Source: Rhizobiales bacterium 32-66-11 (lineage in GTDB: Bacteria > Pseudomonadota > Alphaproteobacteria > Rhizobiales > Xanthobacteraceae). From it: 64,000 nt of DNA. Numbering within the stretch: the first letter of the stretch is position 1; every line of letters starts with the position of its first letter. This document shows positions 18,467 to 25,818 of the stretch, in pieces. The stretch lies in contig NCEH01000067.1 of assembly GCA_002304505.1 (NCBI GenBank), positions 19,168 through 83,167 on the forward strand, in the 5' to 3' direction. The position numbers and the translations under genes were made by a program. The notes beneath the pieces are model-generated. The model saw only the letters and a list, made by a program, of their open reading frames with translations. It did not search any database and had not been told where the DNA came from.

Positions 18467-19017
18467 CGCCGAAACAACATCGGTTTGTTGAGGAATATCT
18501 GATCGACTTGAACGCGACCCAGGCGGCGGTTCGCGCCGGCTATTCGCCGAAGACGGCCGCGTTCATCGCTTCGGAAAACCTCAGAAAACCCTATATTTCT
18601 GAAGAGATAGACCGCGCGATGGCGCGGCGCTCGGCCCGCACCGAGATCACACAGGACAGGGTTCTGCAGGAACTTGCCAGGCTCGCCTTCCTGGACATCG
18701 GCGGCGCCTTTGCTGCGGACGGGACTCTTCTGCCGCTCCAGGAGATGGCTCCGGACGTGCGTGCGGCCATTGCCGGTCTGGAGGTCAACGAGATCCTGAA
18801 TGAAGGCGCGGTCATCGGCCGGGCGAAGAAGATCAGGCTCACCGACAAGGTCGGCGCCCTGACGCTGCTGATGCGACACCTGGGCATGCTGAACGACAAG
18901 CTGAAGGTCCAAGGCGACATGGAGAACCCGCTGCTGTTGCTCATCCAGAGCATCCAGGGCAGCGCCTTGAAGCCCATGCCGACGTCCGCCCTTCCGAGGC
19001 CGTACGGCGACGAATGA
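18463..19017 (+). CDS. Phage small terminase subunit (Terminase_2 type)
   Basis: 184 residues from GTG 18463 with AGGAGG 6 bp upstream. The N-terminus is the family signature (LTPKQHRFVEEYL-like VTPKQHRFVEEYLIDLNATQ, then AAVRAGYSPKTAA), a helix-turn-helix that recognises the packaging site. A coiled-coil/oligomerisation region follows (~60-150). No large terminase subunit, portal or capsid gene is present. A lone small terminase next to AlpA and a primase is typical of phage-inducible islands, which redirect helper-phage packaging. It may equally be a prophage remnant. A strong terminator follows 23 bp after the stop. Confidence 0.9.
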   Translation: MTPKQHRFVEEYLIDLNATQAAVRAGYSPKTAAFIASENLRKPYISEEIDRAMARRSARTEITQDRVLQELARLAFLDIGGAFAADGTLLPLQEMAPDVRAAIAGLEVNEILNEGAVIGRAKKIRLTDKVGALTLLMRHLGMLNDKLKVQGDMENPLLLLIQSIQGSALKPMPTSALPRPYGDE

Positions 19018-19040
19018 GACGCCCCACCTCTGCTCCCTTG

Positions 19041-19071
19041 AGGGCCGCCGGTTCGCCGGGCGGCCCTTTTT
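19041..19071 (+). terminator. Intrinsic terminator after the small terminase gene
   Basis: AGGGCCGCC (19041-19049) pairs with GGGCGGCCCT (19058-19067) around a GGTTCGCC-type loop and is followed by a run of Ts ending at 19071. The GC-rich stem plus U tract is classical. It closes the primase-terminase operon. Confidence 0.88.
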
Positions 19072-19459
19072 GTTGTCGGGCAGAATCAGCGGGCGCCCCA
19101 GCTCGGGCCAATACGGAGCGTTGTGCCAATGCGTCAGGTTGCGGAGTCCGTTCAATAGCTTGAAAGGCAAGGAAAAATTACGTTCTGCGGTCAGGCCAAC
19201 ATTGATTTTGGCGCGACTGGCACAAGCCCGTGTCAGTCCTGGTCCCAGGCAAGTATTTGAATTAATTCAGAAAAATGCCATTGGCACAATTGGCGCTCAC
19301 TTTCGGGAGAGAAAGAGAGCCAGACTCAGCGGAAGGCGTGGCTGGGATCCATCCAGTCGCGCAGAGGCCCCTTACAGAAACCGCGAGCCGAGCAAATGCT
19401 GCGGGTGGGGTCAAAGGTGGGGTTGAAATCAGGAAGTCTGAGATTAATCCAACAAAATC
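19072..19459. other. Non-coding island end
   Basis: About 390 bp between the terminase terminator and the tRNA-Ala 3' flank. Base composition is less GC-rich than the chromosome to the right. I see no gene, no integrase fragment and no exact copy of the tRNA end here. Confidence 0.5.
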
Positions 19460-19480
19460 AATGACTTATACGAAGTCATT
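19460..19480. repeat. Inverted repeat abutting the tRNA-Ala 3' end
   Basis: AATGACTT-ATACG-AAGTCATT is a perfect 8-bp inverted repeat whose last base is the first base of the tRNA CCA complement. Read on the minus strand it is a hairpin directly after the tRNA, followed by GATTTTG, so it may be the tRNA terminator. Its place at the composition boundary also fits a recombinase core site. Confidence 0.5.
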
Positions 19481-19555
19481 GGTGGAGCCGAGGGGAATCG
19501 AACCCCTGACCTCTGCAGTGCGATTGCAGCGCTCTCCCATCTGAGCTACGGCCCC
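19480..19555 (-). tRNA. tRNA-Ala (anticodon CGC)
   Basis: A 76-nt cloverleaf on the minus strand with encoded CCA: acceptor GGGGCCG, D arm GCTC/GAGC, anticodon stem CTGCA/TGCAG with loop ATCGCAC, giving anticodon CGC for GCG codons, and T loop TTCGATT. A good promoter lies 17 nt upstream. Its 3' end faces the low-GC island, the usual geometry for tRNA-targeting integrases. Confidence 0.96.
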
Positions 19556-19572
19556 GGTCGTTGGGAGGCGCC

Positions 19573-19601
19573 ATTTAGAGTCGGGGGGCAGGACCTGTCA
19601 A
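19573..19601 (-). promoter_or_regulatory. Sigma-70-type promoter of tRNA-Ala
   Basis: On the minus strand TTGACA (19596-19601) and CTAAAT (19573-19578) are separated by 17 bp. The -10 ends 17 nt before the tRNA 5' end. Confidence 0.7.
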
Positions 19602-19702
19602 GCAGCTTGCCCGGCAATCCAATGGGGAAAACGTCCGCGGCGGCGTAACCCACAGGTTCGCTTGATCGCGGCCGGCAGACCGGGCGGTCGAAAGCGCGCG
19701 CG

Positions 19703-20395
19703 TCAGCGTCCGCCGGGCGCGGAACGGGGGCGCTCGGGGCCGCGCCCCATGCGAATCGGGCCGAGCAGCCGCAGGATCTGATCCGCCAGCACGCGGGTAT
19801 CGCGGTCCGCCACCGAGCCCGGCGCATAGGTGGAGACCGCCTCGCCGGCGGTGAAGGAGCGGATGAAATTCACGTCATAGGACAGCGGAGAACTGACCGG
19901 CAGGCCGAACCCCGCCAGTTCGGGGCCGATCTGCTGGCCTTCCAGGGTGCCGGGATCGACCTTGGTGGGCACCACCAGCGCCTTGGGGCCGGGGCCGCGG
20001 ATGGTTGCCCGCACCTCGCCGAGGCGGCCCAGGGTCTGCTTCAGCGAGCTGATGTCCAGGCTCGAGGGGCCGCACGGCAGGACCAGCAGGTCCGACAATT
20101 CCACGCACGCCTCGAAGGTGAGGCCGAGTTCGCCGGGGCAGTCGATGATGGCGAATTCACCGCCGCTGCGAAACACGCCCTTGATCCAGGACACCATGTT
20201 GGCCCGGGTCAGCACATCGTTGCGCACGGTGAAGCGCAGCCGCCGCGGCAGCGCCCAGGCATAGGCGGATCCTTGCGGATCGGCATCGATGAGCGTCACG
20301 GCGCGGCCCAGCCGAACGAATTCCCCCGCAAGGTTGATCGCCGTGGTGGTCTTGCCGACGCCGCCCTTGCGCTGGACGACCGAAATTATCTGCAT
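19703..20395 (-). CDS. ParA/MinD-family ATPase
   Basis: 230 residues with a deviant Walker A motif at residues ~9-16 ([18 protein letters not shown]), switch region [14 protein letters not shown] (~35-48) and Walker B-like [11 protein letters not shown]. The proline/arginine-rich tail is not conserved. Translation is taken from ATG 20395 because the beta strand [12 protein letters not shown] starts there; a longer frame exists upstream. No ParB gene adjoins it, so it is more likely an orphan ParA-like positioning ATPase than the chromosomal ParA. It lies on the same strand as tRNA-Ala. Confidence 0.85.
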   Translation of the reverse strand: MQIISVVQRKGGVGKTTTAINLAGEFVRLGRAVTLIDADPQGSAYAWALPRRLRFTVRNDVLTRANMVSWIKGVFRSGGEFAIIDCPGELGLTFEACVELSDLLVLPCGPSSLDISSLKQTLGRLGEVRATIRGPGPKALVVPTKVDPGTLEGQQIGPELAGFGLPVSSPLSYDVNFIRSFTAGEAVSTYAPGSVADRDTRVLADQILRLLGPIRMGRGPERPRSAPGGR

Positions 20396-20498
20396 CTTGA
20401 GCCCGAATATCCCGCACCGCCGCGTCCGCCCGGCCGCGGTTCCCAACCGTCCCTTGTCCGCGTATCGGGCTGGGCGCGCAAACGCAAGCGTGCCCTCA

Positions 20499-21659
20499 TC
20501 ACAGGTGAATCTCGCTCGCCCGGACGATCTGCGGAAGGCTGCCGAACGGGCCGCGACGCTGGAGTTCGGCGGCCTTTTCGTGCGCCGCCTGCGGAAACGA
20601 GGGTTCCTTCAGGCGCTGGAAGGCATCCTGCACATTCTTGGCGGTGAAATTGACCGCCATGGAGACCGCCCCGCCCCAGCCGCCAATCAGGCCGCAATTG
20701 ATCCGCTGTTCCAGTTGGCGCGGCACAATCAGCTGCGGGCGGCCCACCGCGAGGCCGACCTCGAGCGTGCCGAGCCCGCCGTGATGCACCAGCACTCCGG
20801 CCGCGCCGATGGCGGCGGGCAGGTCCTGCGGGGTGTCGTGAATGCGGATGCCCTGGCGCGCGAGGGCCGTGCGCTCCTGGGCCGAGGCGTCGCGCAAATA
20901 GGCGCTGCCGGTCGGGTCGAGCTGGGTGAGGGTGGCGAGCAGGGCCGGCGTGCTCGGGTGGGAGAGGCTGAGATAGGCGAACCAGCCGCAGGCGGGGGGC
21001 GCCTCGGCCGGGGCGGGCAGGGGCTGAAGCGGACCGACGCCCACGCCCGGCGCCCGGCGCCCGGCATAGCTGTCCAGTTCCGGCAGGGTGATGATGAAGG
21101 GCTGGGCGTGGCGCAGAATGCCGGGCAGCGTTTCCGGCGCGGGACGTCCGCGCCGCAGCTGCACGGCCCGCACATGGGCCAAAAGCTCCTCTTCATCCAG
21201 GCTGGGCTGGCGATTGGCGAGCGGGTCGAATGTGGACTGGTCCGCCGGCGGCAAGGTGAAGCCGTCGCCGAGGACGATCACCGGAATCGCGCCGGAGATC
21301 GCAAGGCAAAGCAGCGGGCAATAATCGCCGATCACCAGGTCGGGGCGAATCATGTCCAGCAGCTGGTCCCAGCCGCGCAGCAGCGCTTCCAGCCGCGTCG
21401 GATCGTTGAACCCCACCAGGCCGAGAATGTCGCCATAGGCGCCGACGCTGAAGGGAATCCGCCCCTGCGGCAGCACGGCATAGGGCGCCTGGATCACCAT
21501 GAAGCCTTGATCGGCAAGGCGCATGGCCGCAAGTCCGAGGTCGCGCACGGCGAATATGCACTCATGCCCGCGCTGCATCAGTTCCCGAGCGACCGGCAGC
21601 AGGCGCGAGACGTGGCCGAGGCCTTCCCCGAGCTCCCAAGCAAATAGCACCCGGCCCAT
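20499..21659 (-). CDS. UGT/MGT-like glycosyltransferase (GT1-type)
   Basis: 386 residues from the ATG at 21659, which places [21 protein letters not shown] at the start as in GT-B enzymes; an upstream in-frame start adds 27 atypical residues. The C-terminal nucleotide-sugar site is [20 protein letters not shown] followed by VPRQLEQ, the HGG..T...G.P....P...EQ pattern of GT1 enzymes. The acceptor is unknown. It is distinct from the carotenoid glycosyltransferase CrtX at 56.5 kb. Transcribed away from the 21911 gene across a 250-bp divergent region. Confidence 0.75.
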   Translation of the reverse strand: MGRVLFAWELGEGLGHVSRLLPVARELMQRGHECIFAVRDLGLAAMRLADQGFMVIQAPYAVLPQGRIPFSVGAYGDILGLVGFNDPTRLEALLRGWDQLLDMIRPDLVIGDYCPLLCLAISGAIPVIVLGDGFTLPPADQSTFDPLANRQPSLDEEELLAHVRAVQLRRGRPAPETLPGILRHAQPFIITLPELDSYAGRRAPGVGVGPLQPLPAPAEAPPACGWFAYLSLSHPSTPALLATLTQLDPTGSAYLRDASAQERTALARQGIRIHDTPQDLPAAIGAAGVLVHHGGLGTLEVGLAVGRPQLIVPRQLEQRINCGLIGGWGGAVSMAVNFTAKNVQDAFQRLKEPSFPQAAHEKAAELQRRGPFGSLPQIVRASEIHL

Positions 21660-21910
21660 TCCGTCTTCCCCGTATTGATGCCGCCCCTGCATACGGGAGA
21701 ACCGAGGGAAGGTCTTGTGCGGAAAGCGCGGAGACGCCAAAAGGGCGCGGATCGCGCGCGCTTCGCGCGAGGTTCTCGAGCCCTCGCGAGCGAAGGGGCC
21801 ACCGATGCGTTGTGCGTTGCACGCCGGCCCCTATGATGGAGGCCGCCGCAGCAGCCGGCAGCGCCGGCGGTGGTCCGCGCGCCGCGCATCGAATGAGGAG
21901 GCACCAGCCA

Positions 21911-22177
21911 ATGGCCAGCGGAGTGAAGGATGTGTTTGAAGGCATCCGCGAGGTGCTGGAAAAGCGCAAGGCCACGCGGCAGGATCAAAATCCGGTCGAG
22001 CGGATCGCCACCGCCCTTGAGGTTCTCGCCGACGAGACGTCGATCATCCGCACCGAGCTTGCATTGATCCGGATGGCGAATTTGCAGCGGGCGCAGAAGG
22101 CCGGCCAGCAGCAGAAGGGCGCGCCGATCCGGGTGCCGGTGGAGCCGGGCGAAAAGGATGGCACGAGCGAGGCGTGA
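21911..22177 (+). CDS. Small hypothetical protein
   Basis: 88 residues from ATG 21911, preceded by GAGGAGG. It is amphipathic and probably largely helical (GVKDVFEGIREVLEKRKATR, then VERIATALEVLADETSII). No named family recognised. It ends 6 bp before the convergent exported protein gene. Confidence 0.65.
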   Translation: MASGVKDVFEGIREVLEKRKATRQDQNPVERIATALEVLADETSIIRTELALIRMANLQRAQKAGQQQKGAPIRVPVEPGEKDGTSEA

Positions 22178-22183
22178 GCGCGC

Positions 22184-22654
22184 TCAGGTGCGCGCCTCGC
22201 CGGAGGCGAACCGCAAGATGAGGACGCGCGATGCGACCACCCGGCTCAGTTGCTCGCTCATGCGCACAGGCGTGCACTGGCTGAGCGCCAGGATCGCCGC
22301 GGCGACGAAAGCGCGCTGGGTCTCCGCATCTCCGGTGAGCACCGAATAGGTGGCGAGCGGCTTGCCGCGCACTTCCCCCTTGGCGGTGAGGCCGAAGCGC
22401 AAGGTGATCTCCGATCCGGCCGTGCCGGCCGGCGGTTTCCAGCAGGCATAAAGAACCTGGAAGAGCTGCTCCACGTTTTCCACCGGCACCGCGTTCACCG
22501 GCTGCCGCTCCAGGCTTTCGGCGCGGCCATTGCCCGGAGCCAGGGCGAAGACGGCGACGAGGCATGCGACGCGCCACGCCGCACCGCGCGTCGGCGCGGC
22601 TCGCCGGCGGGCGGCGATTGAAGCGGCGGCTTGCTCAGGGCGTGTGGTGTCCAT
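22184..22654 (-). CDS. Hypothetical exported protein, TonB C-terminal-like
   Basis: 156 residues. An Arg-rich N-terminus is followed by a hydrophobic stretch (VACLVAVFALAPGNGRA, ~28-45), a likely signal peptide or anchor. The remainder (QLFQVLYACWKPPAGTAGSE, then FGLTAKGEVRGKPLATY and AILALSQCTPV) resembles the TonB/TolA C-terminal fold used in many alphaproteobacterial periplasmic proteins. Function unknown. Confidence 0.65.
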   Translation of the reverse strand: MDTTRPEQAAASIAARRRAAPTRGAAWRVACLVAVFALAPGNGRAESLERQPVNAVPVENVEQLFQVLYACWKPPAGTAGSEITLRFGLTAKGEVRGKPLATYSVLTGDAETQRAFVAAAILALSQCTPVRMSEQLSRVVASRVLILRFASGEART

Positions 22655-22684
22655 TGGCGATGCCTTGCCGGGGGGTGGGGATGC

Positions 22685-22942
22685 TCACGCGGGCCGGGTC
22701 TTGTTCTCGATATGGTTGGCGACCTCGAGCAAGGCGTCGGCGAGCGCGCGCAACTGGGCCGCATCGAGCGAGATCTGGACCGCGGGCAAAGGCTGGTCCG
22801 GCGCGCGGGGCACGCCCACTTCCAGCCGCAGGCCGCCGGCGCGCCCGTCGAAGATCGCCGTGGTGAAGGCCTGCAACGGCCACACCTTCAGCCGTCCGGC
22901 GGCGTCCTTGTCCCAGTCTTCGAATGTCATGACGGAATTCAT
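22685..22942 (-). CDS. Small hypothetical protein
   Basis: 85 residues from ATG 22942 (MNSVMTFEDWDKDAAGRLKV). Composition is soluble and mixed alpha/beta, with a helical end (AAQLRALADALLEVANHIE). No family recognised. Same strand as, and 30 bp upstream of, the exported protein gene, so probably cotranscribed. Confidence 0.6.
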   Translation of the reverse strand: MNSVMTFEDWDKDAAGRLKVWPLQAFTTAIFDGRAGGLRLEVGVPRAPDQPLPAVQISLDAAQLRALADALLEVANHIENKTRPA

Positions 22943-23194
22943 TGCGCTTTTCGCTCTTGCGGCCGGTCGCGCGAGGCGGTCCGGCATGTTGCACGCGCAC
23001 CGCCTGAAGCGATGGACCTGCGCCGTTCTAGAGCATGGGGCGCGCGAGGTGAACTCCCGACCCTCGACCGGCGGGCACGCCGGCGCAAGGCCGCGCCTTC
23101 AAGGTGTGCTGCACTTAGTTTAAGCAAGATGCGCCATCGACTGGCTTGAATGGCGACGGTATAGCTGTGCTGAGGGAACGGGAGCCGCGCCAGA

Positions 23195-23800
23195 TTGATT
23201 TCCGTTATCATTCCCACCAAGAATTCCGAACGCCAGCTTGTGCTTGTGCTCGCGGCGCTGGTTCAGGGCGTGACGGCCGGTGTCTTGCGCGACGTGATCC
23301 TCGCGGACGCCGATTCAACGGACGATACGGCCGCCATCGCGGATGCTGCCGGATGCACGCTGTTTTCCTCCGTGCACGACATGGGCATGCGGCTGCGGCA
23401 GGGCGCGGCGATGGCGCGCGGGCGCTGGCTGCTGTTCCTGCAACCCAATTCGATCCTGGAGGAAGGCTGGCCGCGTGAGGTTTCGACCTTCCTGGAGACG
23501 GTCGAGCGGCGCGGGCTCGGCGACCGGACTGTGGCGACTTTCCGCCTGTCGGTCGATGGCTACGGCTTCAAGCCCCGCTTCGGCGAGGCGGTGGCAGCGG
23601 CGCGGCTGGCGCTGCTCGGCCTTCCGCAGGCCGGGCAGGGGCTGCTGATCTCGCGCAAGCACTATGAGCGGCTCGGCGGGCACCCGTCGGGCGTGGCGCC
23701 GCAGAAGCGCCTGTTCTCCCGCATCGGGCGGCGCCGCATCCATGTGCTGCGCGCCCATGTCCTGCTGCCGGAGAAGGCGCAGGGCGGCGTCCTGGACTAA
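23195..23800 (+). CDS. Family 2 glycosyltransferase-like protein
   Basis: 201 residues from TTG 23195. The N-terminus has the GT-A fold of GT2 enzymes: ISVIIPTKNSERQLVLVLAAL (2-22) and VILADADSTDDTAAIADAAG (~40-59); MARGRWLLFLQPNSILEEGW stands where the DXD metal site usually is, but here PNS replaces DxD. The protein is short for the family. The altered DXD site makes catalytic activity uncertain. Confidence 0.75.
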   Translation: MISVIIPTKNSERQLVLVLAALVQGVTAGVLRDVILADADSTDDTAAIADAAGCTLFSSVHDMGMRLRQGAAMARGRWLLFLQPNSILEEGWPREVSTFLETVERRGLGDRTVATFRLSVDGYGFKPRFGEAVAAARLALLGLPQAGQGLLISRKHYERLGGHPSGVAPQKRLFSRIGRRRIHVLRAHVLLPEKAQGGVLD

Positions 23801-23858
23801 TTCTCTCCCACCGGCCGCGAGGTGCGGCCGGAGGTGTCTGGCTCAGAACCGGGACGGT

Positions 23859-24065
23859 TCAGAAGCCGTTGGCGACCGCCTGGGGAATGGTTTCGCGGGT
23901 CAGGCCCTGCTGGGCGAGTTCGCTGTCGGACATGCGGCGCAGGCGCTCGTAGCGATCCGCCATCACGCGAGCGTCACGCACGGCCGCGAAGAATTCGGCG
24001 ACCTGGGCGGTGAAACGGCCGAACAGGGAGGTCTCGCGAAACGGGTGGGCAGTGATCGTGGTCAT
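23859..24065 (-). CDS. DUF1127 (YjiS-like) small protein
   Basis: 68 residues with the DUF1127 core at ~40-60 (RYERLRRMSDSELAQQGLTR), an arginine-rich motif reported to bind RNA or influence phosphate and carbon metabolism in alphaproteobacteria. The ATG at 24065 has GGAGAAC 7 bp upstream. Upstream on the minus strand TTGCAA and TTATGT at 17-bp spacing form a plausible promoter. Confidence 0.88.
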   Translation of the reverse strand: MTTITAHPFRETSLFGRFTAQVAEFFAAVRDARVMADRYERLRRMSDSELAQQGLTRETIPQAVANGF

Positions 24066-24316
24066 GATCGTTCTCCATCAACGACCCTTACATAAGGGAA
24101 ACTCCCGCATTGCAACATAGGGTTTTGTGCATGGCACCATTGCGCATGCTGTATACCAGCCTGTGGAGAAGTTATTTTCGCCGGCAAGCCTCTGGACCCC
24201 GGCCGGCGAATTGCGTATAGAGCGCCCTCGCCCGACGGGCTCACCGCTCGCTCGAACGCCGATGTGTCGGCGGCGCGTCAATCTCCGCTGGTCGACCCTG
24301 TCACCGGCGCGGCGAT

Positions 24317-24390
24317 TGGGGGATAGTTCAACGGTAGAACTGCGGACTCTGACTCCGTCAATCTAGGTTCGAATCCTAGTCCCCCAGCCA
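24317..24390 (+). tRNA. tRNA-Gln (anticodon CTG)
   Basis: A 74-nt cloverleaf: acceptor TGGGGGA/TCCCCCA, D stem GTTC/GAAC, anticodon stem GCGGA/TCCGT with loop CTCTGAC (anticodon CTG), T arm CTAGG-TTCGAAT-CCTAG, discriminator G and encoded CCA. Confidence 0.96.
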
Positions 24391-24610
24391 TCCTTCAATC
24401 GCCTGATCTTGCCAGCTGAACGCGACCTCACCCGACGGGCGTGGCTACGCCTCTTTGCGTCGGGATCGTTGCTGCGTTGAGCTTGTGCGCGACGGCCGCA
24501 ATACCGTCTTAAGCGCGCCCATCGGTGTGTGATGACGCGCGGCCAGCCGCCGGCCGCCGCAACCCCTGTCGCGCCTGGGAGCATCCCGTCTCGGGATATC
24601 GCGCCTTCGA

Positions 24611-25693
24611 TTATCGCAACTGGGAAACGCCGAGGCCCTGCGGGCTGGTGCCCTGCCAGGCCGGGGCAAGGGCGGGCGGGCGCGGGCGCTCCGGGGTCGG
24701 CCCCGCCTGGGCGCAGGTGAGGGCGATCATGTGGAACACGTCGTCTTCCGAGCAGCCGCGCGACAGATCGTTGGCCGGCCGGGCGAGCCCTTGCAGGACC
24801 GGGCCGATGGCCTTGGCCCCGCCGATGCGCTGGGCGATCTTGTAGCCGATGTTGGCGGCGTCGAGATTGGGGAAGACGAACACATTGGCATCGCCGCAGA
24901 TGGCCGAGCCCGGCGCCTTCGCGGCCCCCACGGCGGCGACGAAGGCCGCGTCGAACTGCAATTCGCCGGCGATGATCAGGTCGGGCTCAAGGGTGCGGGC
25001 GATGCGCACCGCCTCCACCACCTTGTCCACCCGCTCGTGCCGCGCGCTGCCAGCGGTGGAGAAGGAGAGCATGGCCACCTTCGCCCGCTCCCCGGTCATG
25101 GCGGAGTAGGAGCGCGCGGAGGCGATGGCGATGTCGGCCAGCTCCGCCGCGTCGGGGTCGATCACCAGCCCGCAATCGGCGAACACATAGGCGCCTTTCT
25201 GGGCGTGGTAGTCCTCGCACAGGATCATCAGGAAGAAGCTCGACACCAGTTTCGCGCCCGGCGCGAGGCCGATGATCTGGAGCGCGGCGCGCACGGTCTC
25301 GGCGGTGGTGGCCACCGCGCCGCCCACCGTGCCGTCGGCATCCCCCCTGCGCACCATCATGGCGGCGAAGGCGAGCGGCTCCAGCATGCGGCGCTGCGCA
25401 GCGGCAAGGTCCATGCCCTTGGCGCGGCGCAGCGCATGCAGTTCCCCCGCATAGGCCGTGCGCTGCGCGGAGGCGGCCGGATCCTCGATGAGGATGCCGC
25501 GCGCATCCCCATCGAGGACTGCCAGGACCTCCGGCGGCGCGCCGAGGAGGATCGGACGGGCAATGCCTTCGCGCACCGCCCGGCGGGCGGCACTGGCGAT
25601 GCGCGGGTCGGCGCCCTCCGGCAACACGATGCGGCGGGGCGCGGCGCGCGCGGCGTCGATGATCCGGTCGAGGGCGAGCATGTCGGGCCTCAT
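24611..25693 (-). CDS. pta: Phosphate acetyltransferase
   Basis: 360 residues of the short Pta type without the N-terminal DRTGG domain. Motifs: RIVLPEGADPRIASAARRAV (~21-40), MMVRRGDADGTVGGAVATTA (~111), KVAMLSFSTAGSARHERVDK (~210), and the C-terminal GDANVFVFPNLDAANIGYKI with GPVLQGLARPANDLSRGCSE. It converts acetyl phosphate and CoA to acetyl-CoA. It lies 125 bp downstream of xsc on the same strand, the standard pairing in sulfonate degradation, where Xsc produces the acetyl phosphate. A dispersed palindrome separates the two genes. Confidence 0.95.
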   Translation of the reverse strand: MRPDMLALDRIIDAARAAPRRIVLPEGADPRIASAARRAVREGIARPILLGAPPEVLAVLDGDARGILIEDPAASAQRTAYAGELHALRRAKGMDLAAAQRRMLEPLAFAAMMVRRGDADGTVGGAVATTAETVRAALQIIGLAPGAKLVSSFFLMILCEDYHAQKGAYVFADCGLVIDPDAAELADIAIASARSYSAMTGERAKVAMLSFSTAGSARHERVDKVVEAVRIARTLEPDLIIAGELQFDAAFVAAVGAAKAPGSAICGDANVFVFPNLDAANIGYKIAQRIGGAKAIGPVLQGLARPANDLSRGCSEDDVFHMIALTCAQAGPTPERPRPPALAPAWQGTSPQGLGVSQLR

Positions 25694-25762
25694 GGCGGGG
25701 GCGAAAGGGCACGGCGAGGGAAGGGCGGCGGGCGGCGGTTCAGGGGAACGCCGCCCGCCGCT

Positions 25763-25816
25763 AGAGCGGTGAATCCGTCTCTCTTCAATACGTTAGAGGG
25801 CGATTCATCGCGCTCT
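25763..25816. repeat. Dispersed palindromic element between xsc and pta
   Basis: AGAGCGGTGAATC (25763-25775) and GATTCATCGCGCTCT (25802-25816) are imperfect inverted arms around a ~26-bp centre. The arms resemble the AGAGCG(A)TGAATC palindromes common between genes in Rhizobiales chromosomes (remembered). It may modulate xsc-pta mRNA processing. Confidence 0.55.
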
Positions 25817-25818
25817 CA

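Noticed and set aside
19070..19480. Possible integrase remnant next to tRNA-Ala
   Set aside because: Translations of all frames lack tyrosine or serine recombinase motifs. The short frame ending at 19544 reads through the antisense of the tRNA.
20289..21647. 452-codon plus-strand frame
   Set aside because: It lies opposite the ParA-like and glycosyltransferase genes and its composition is typical of an antisense shadow.
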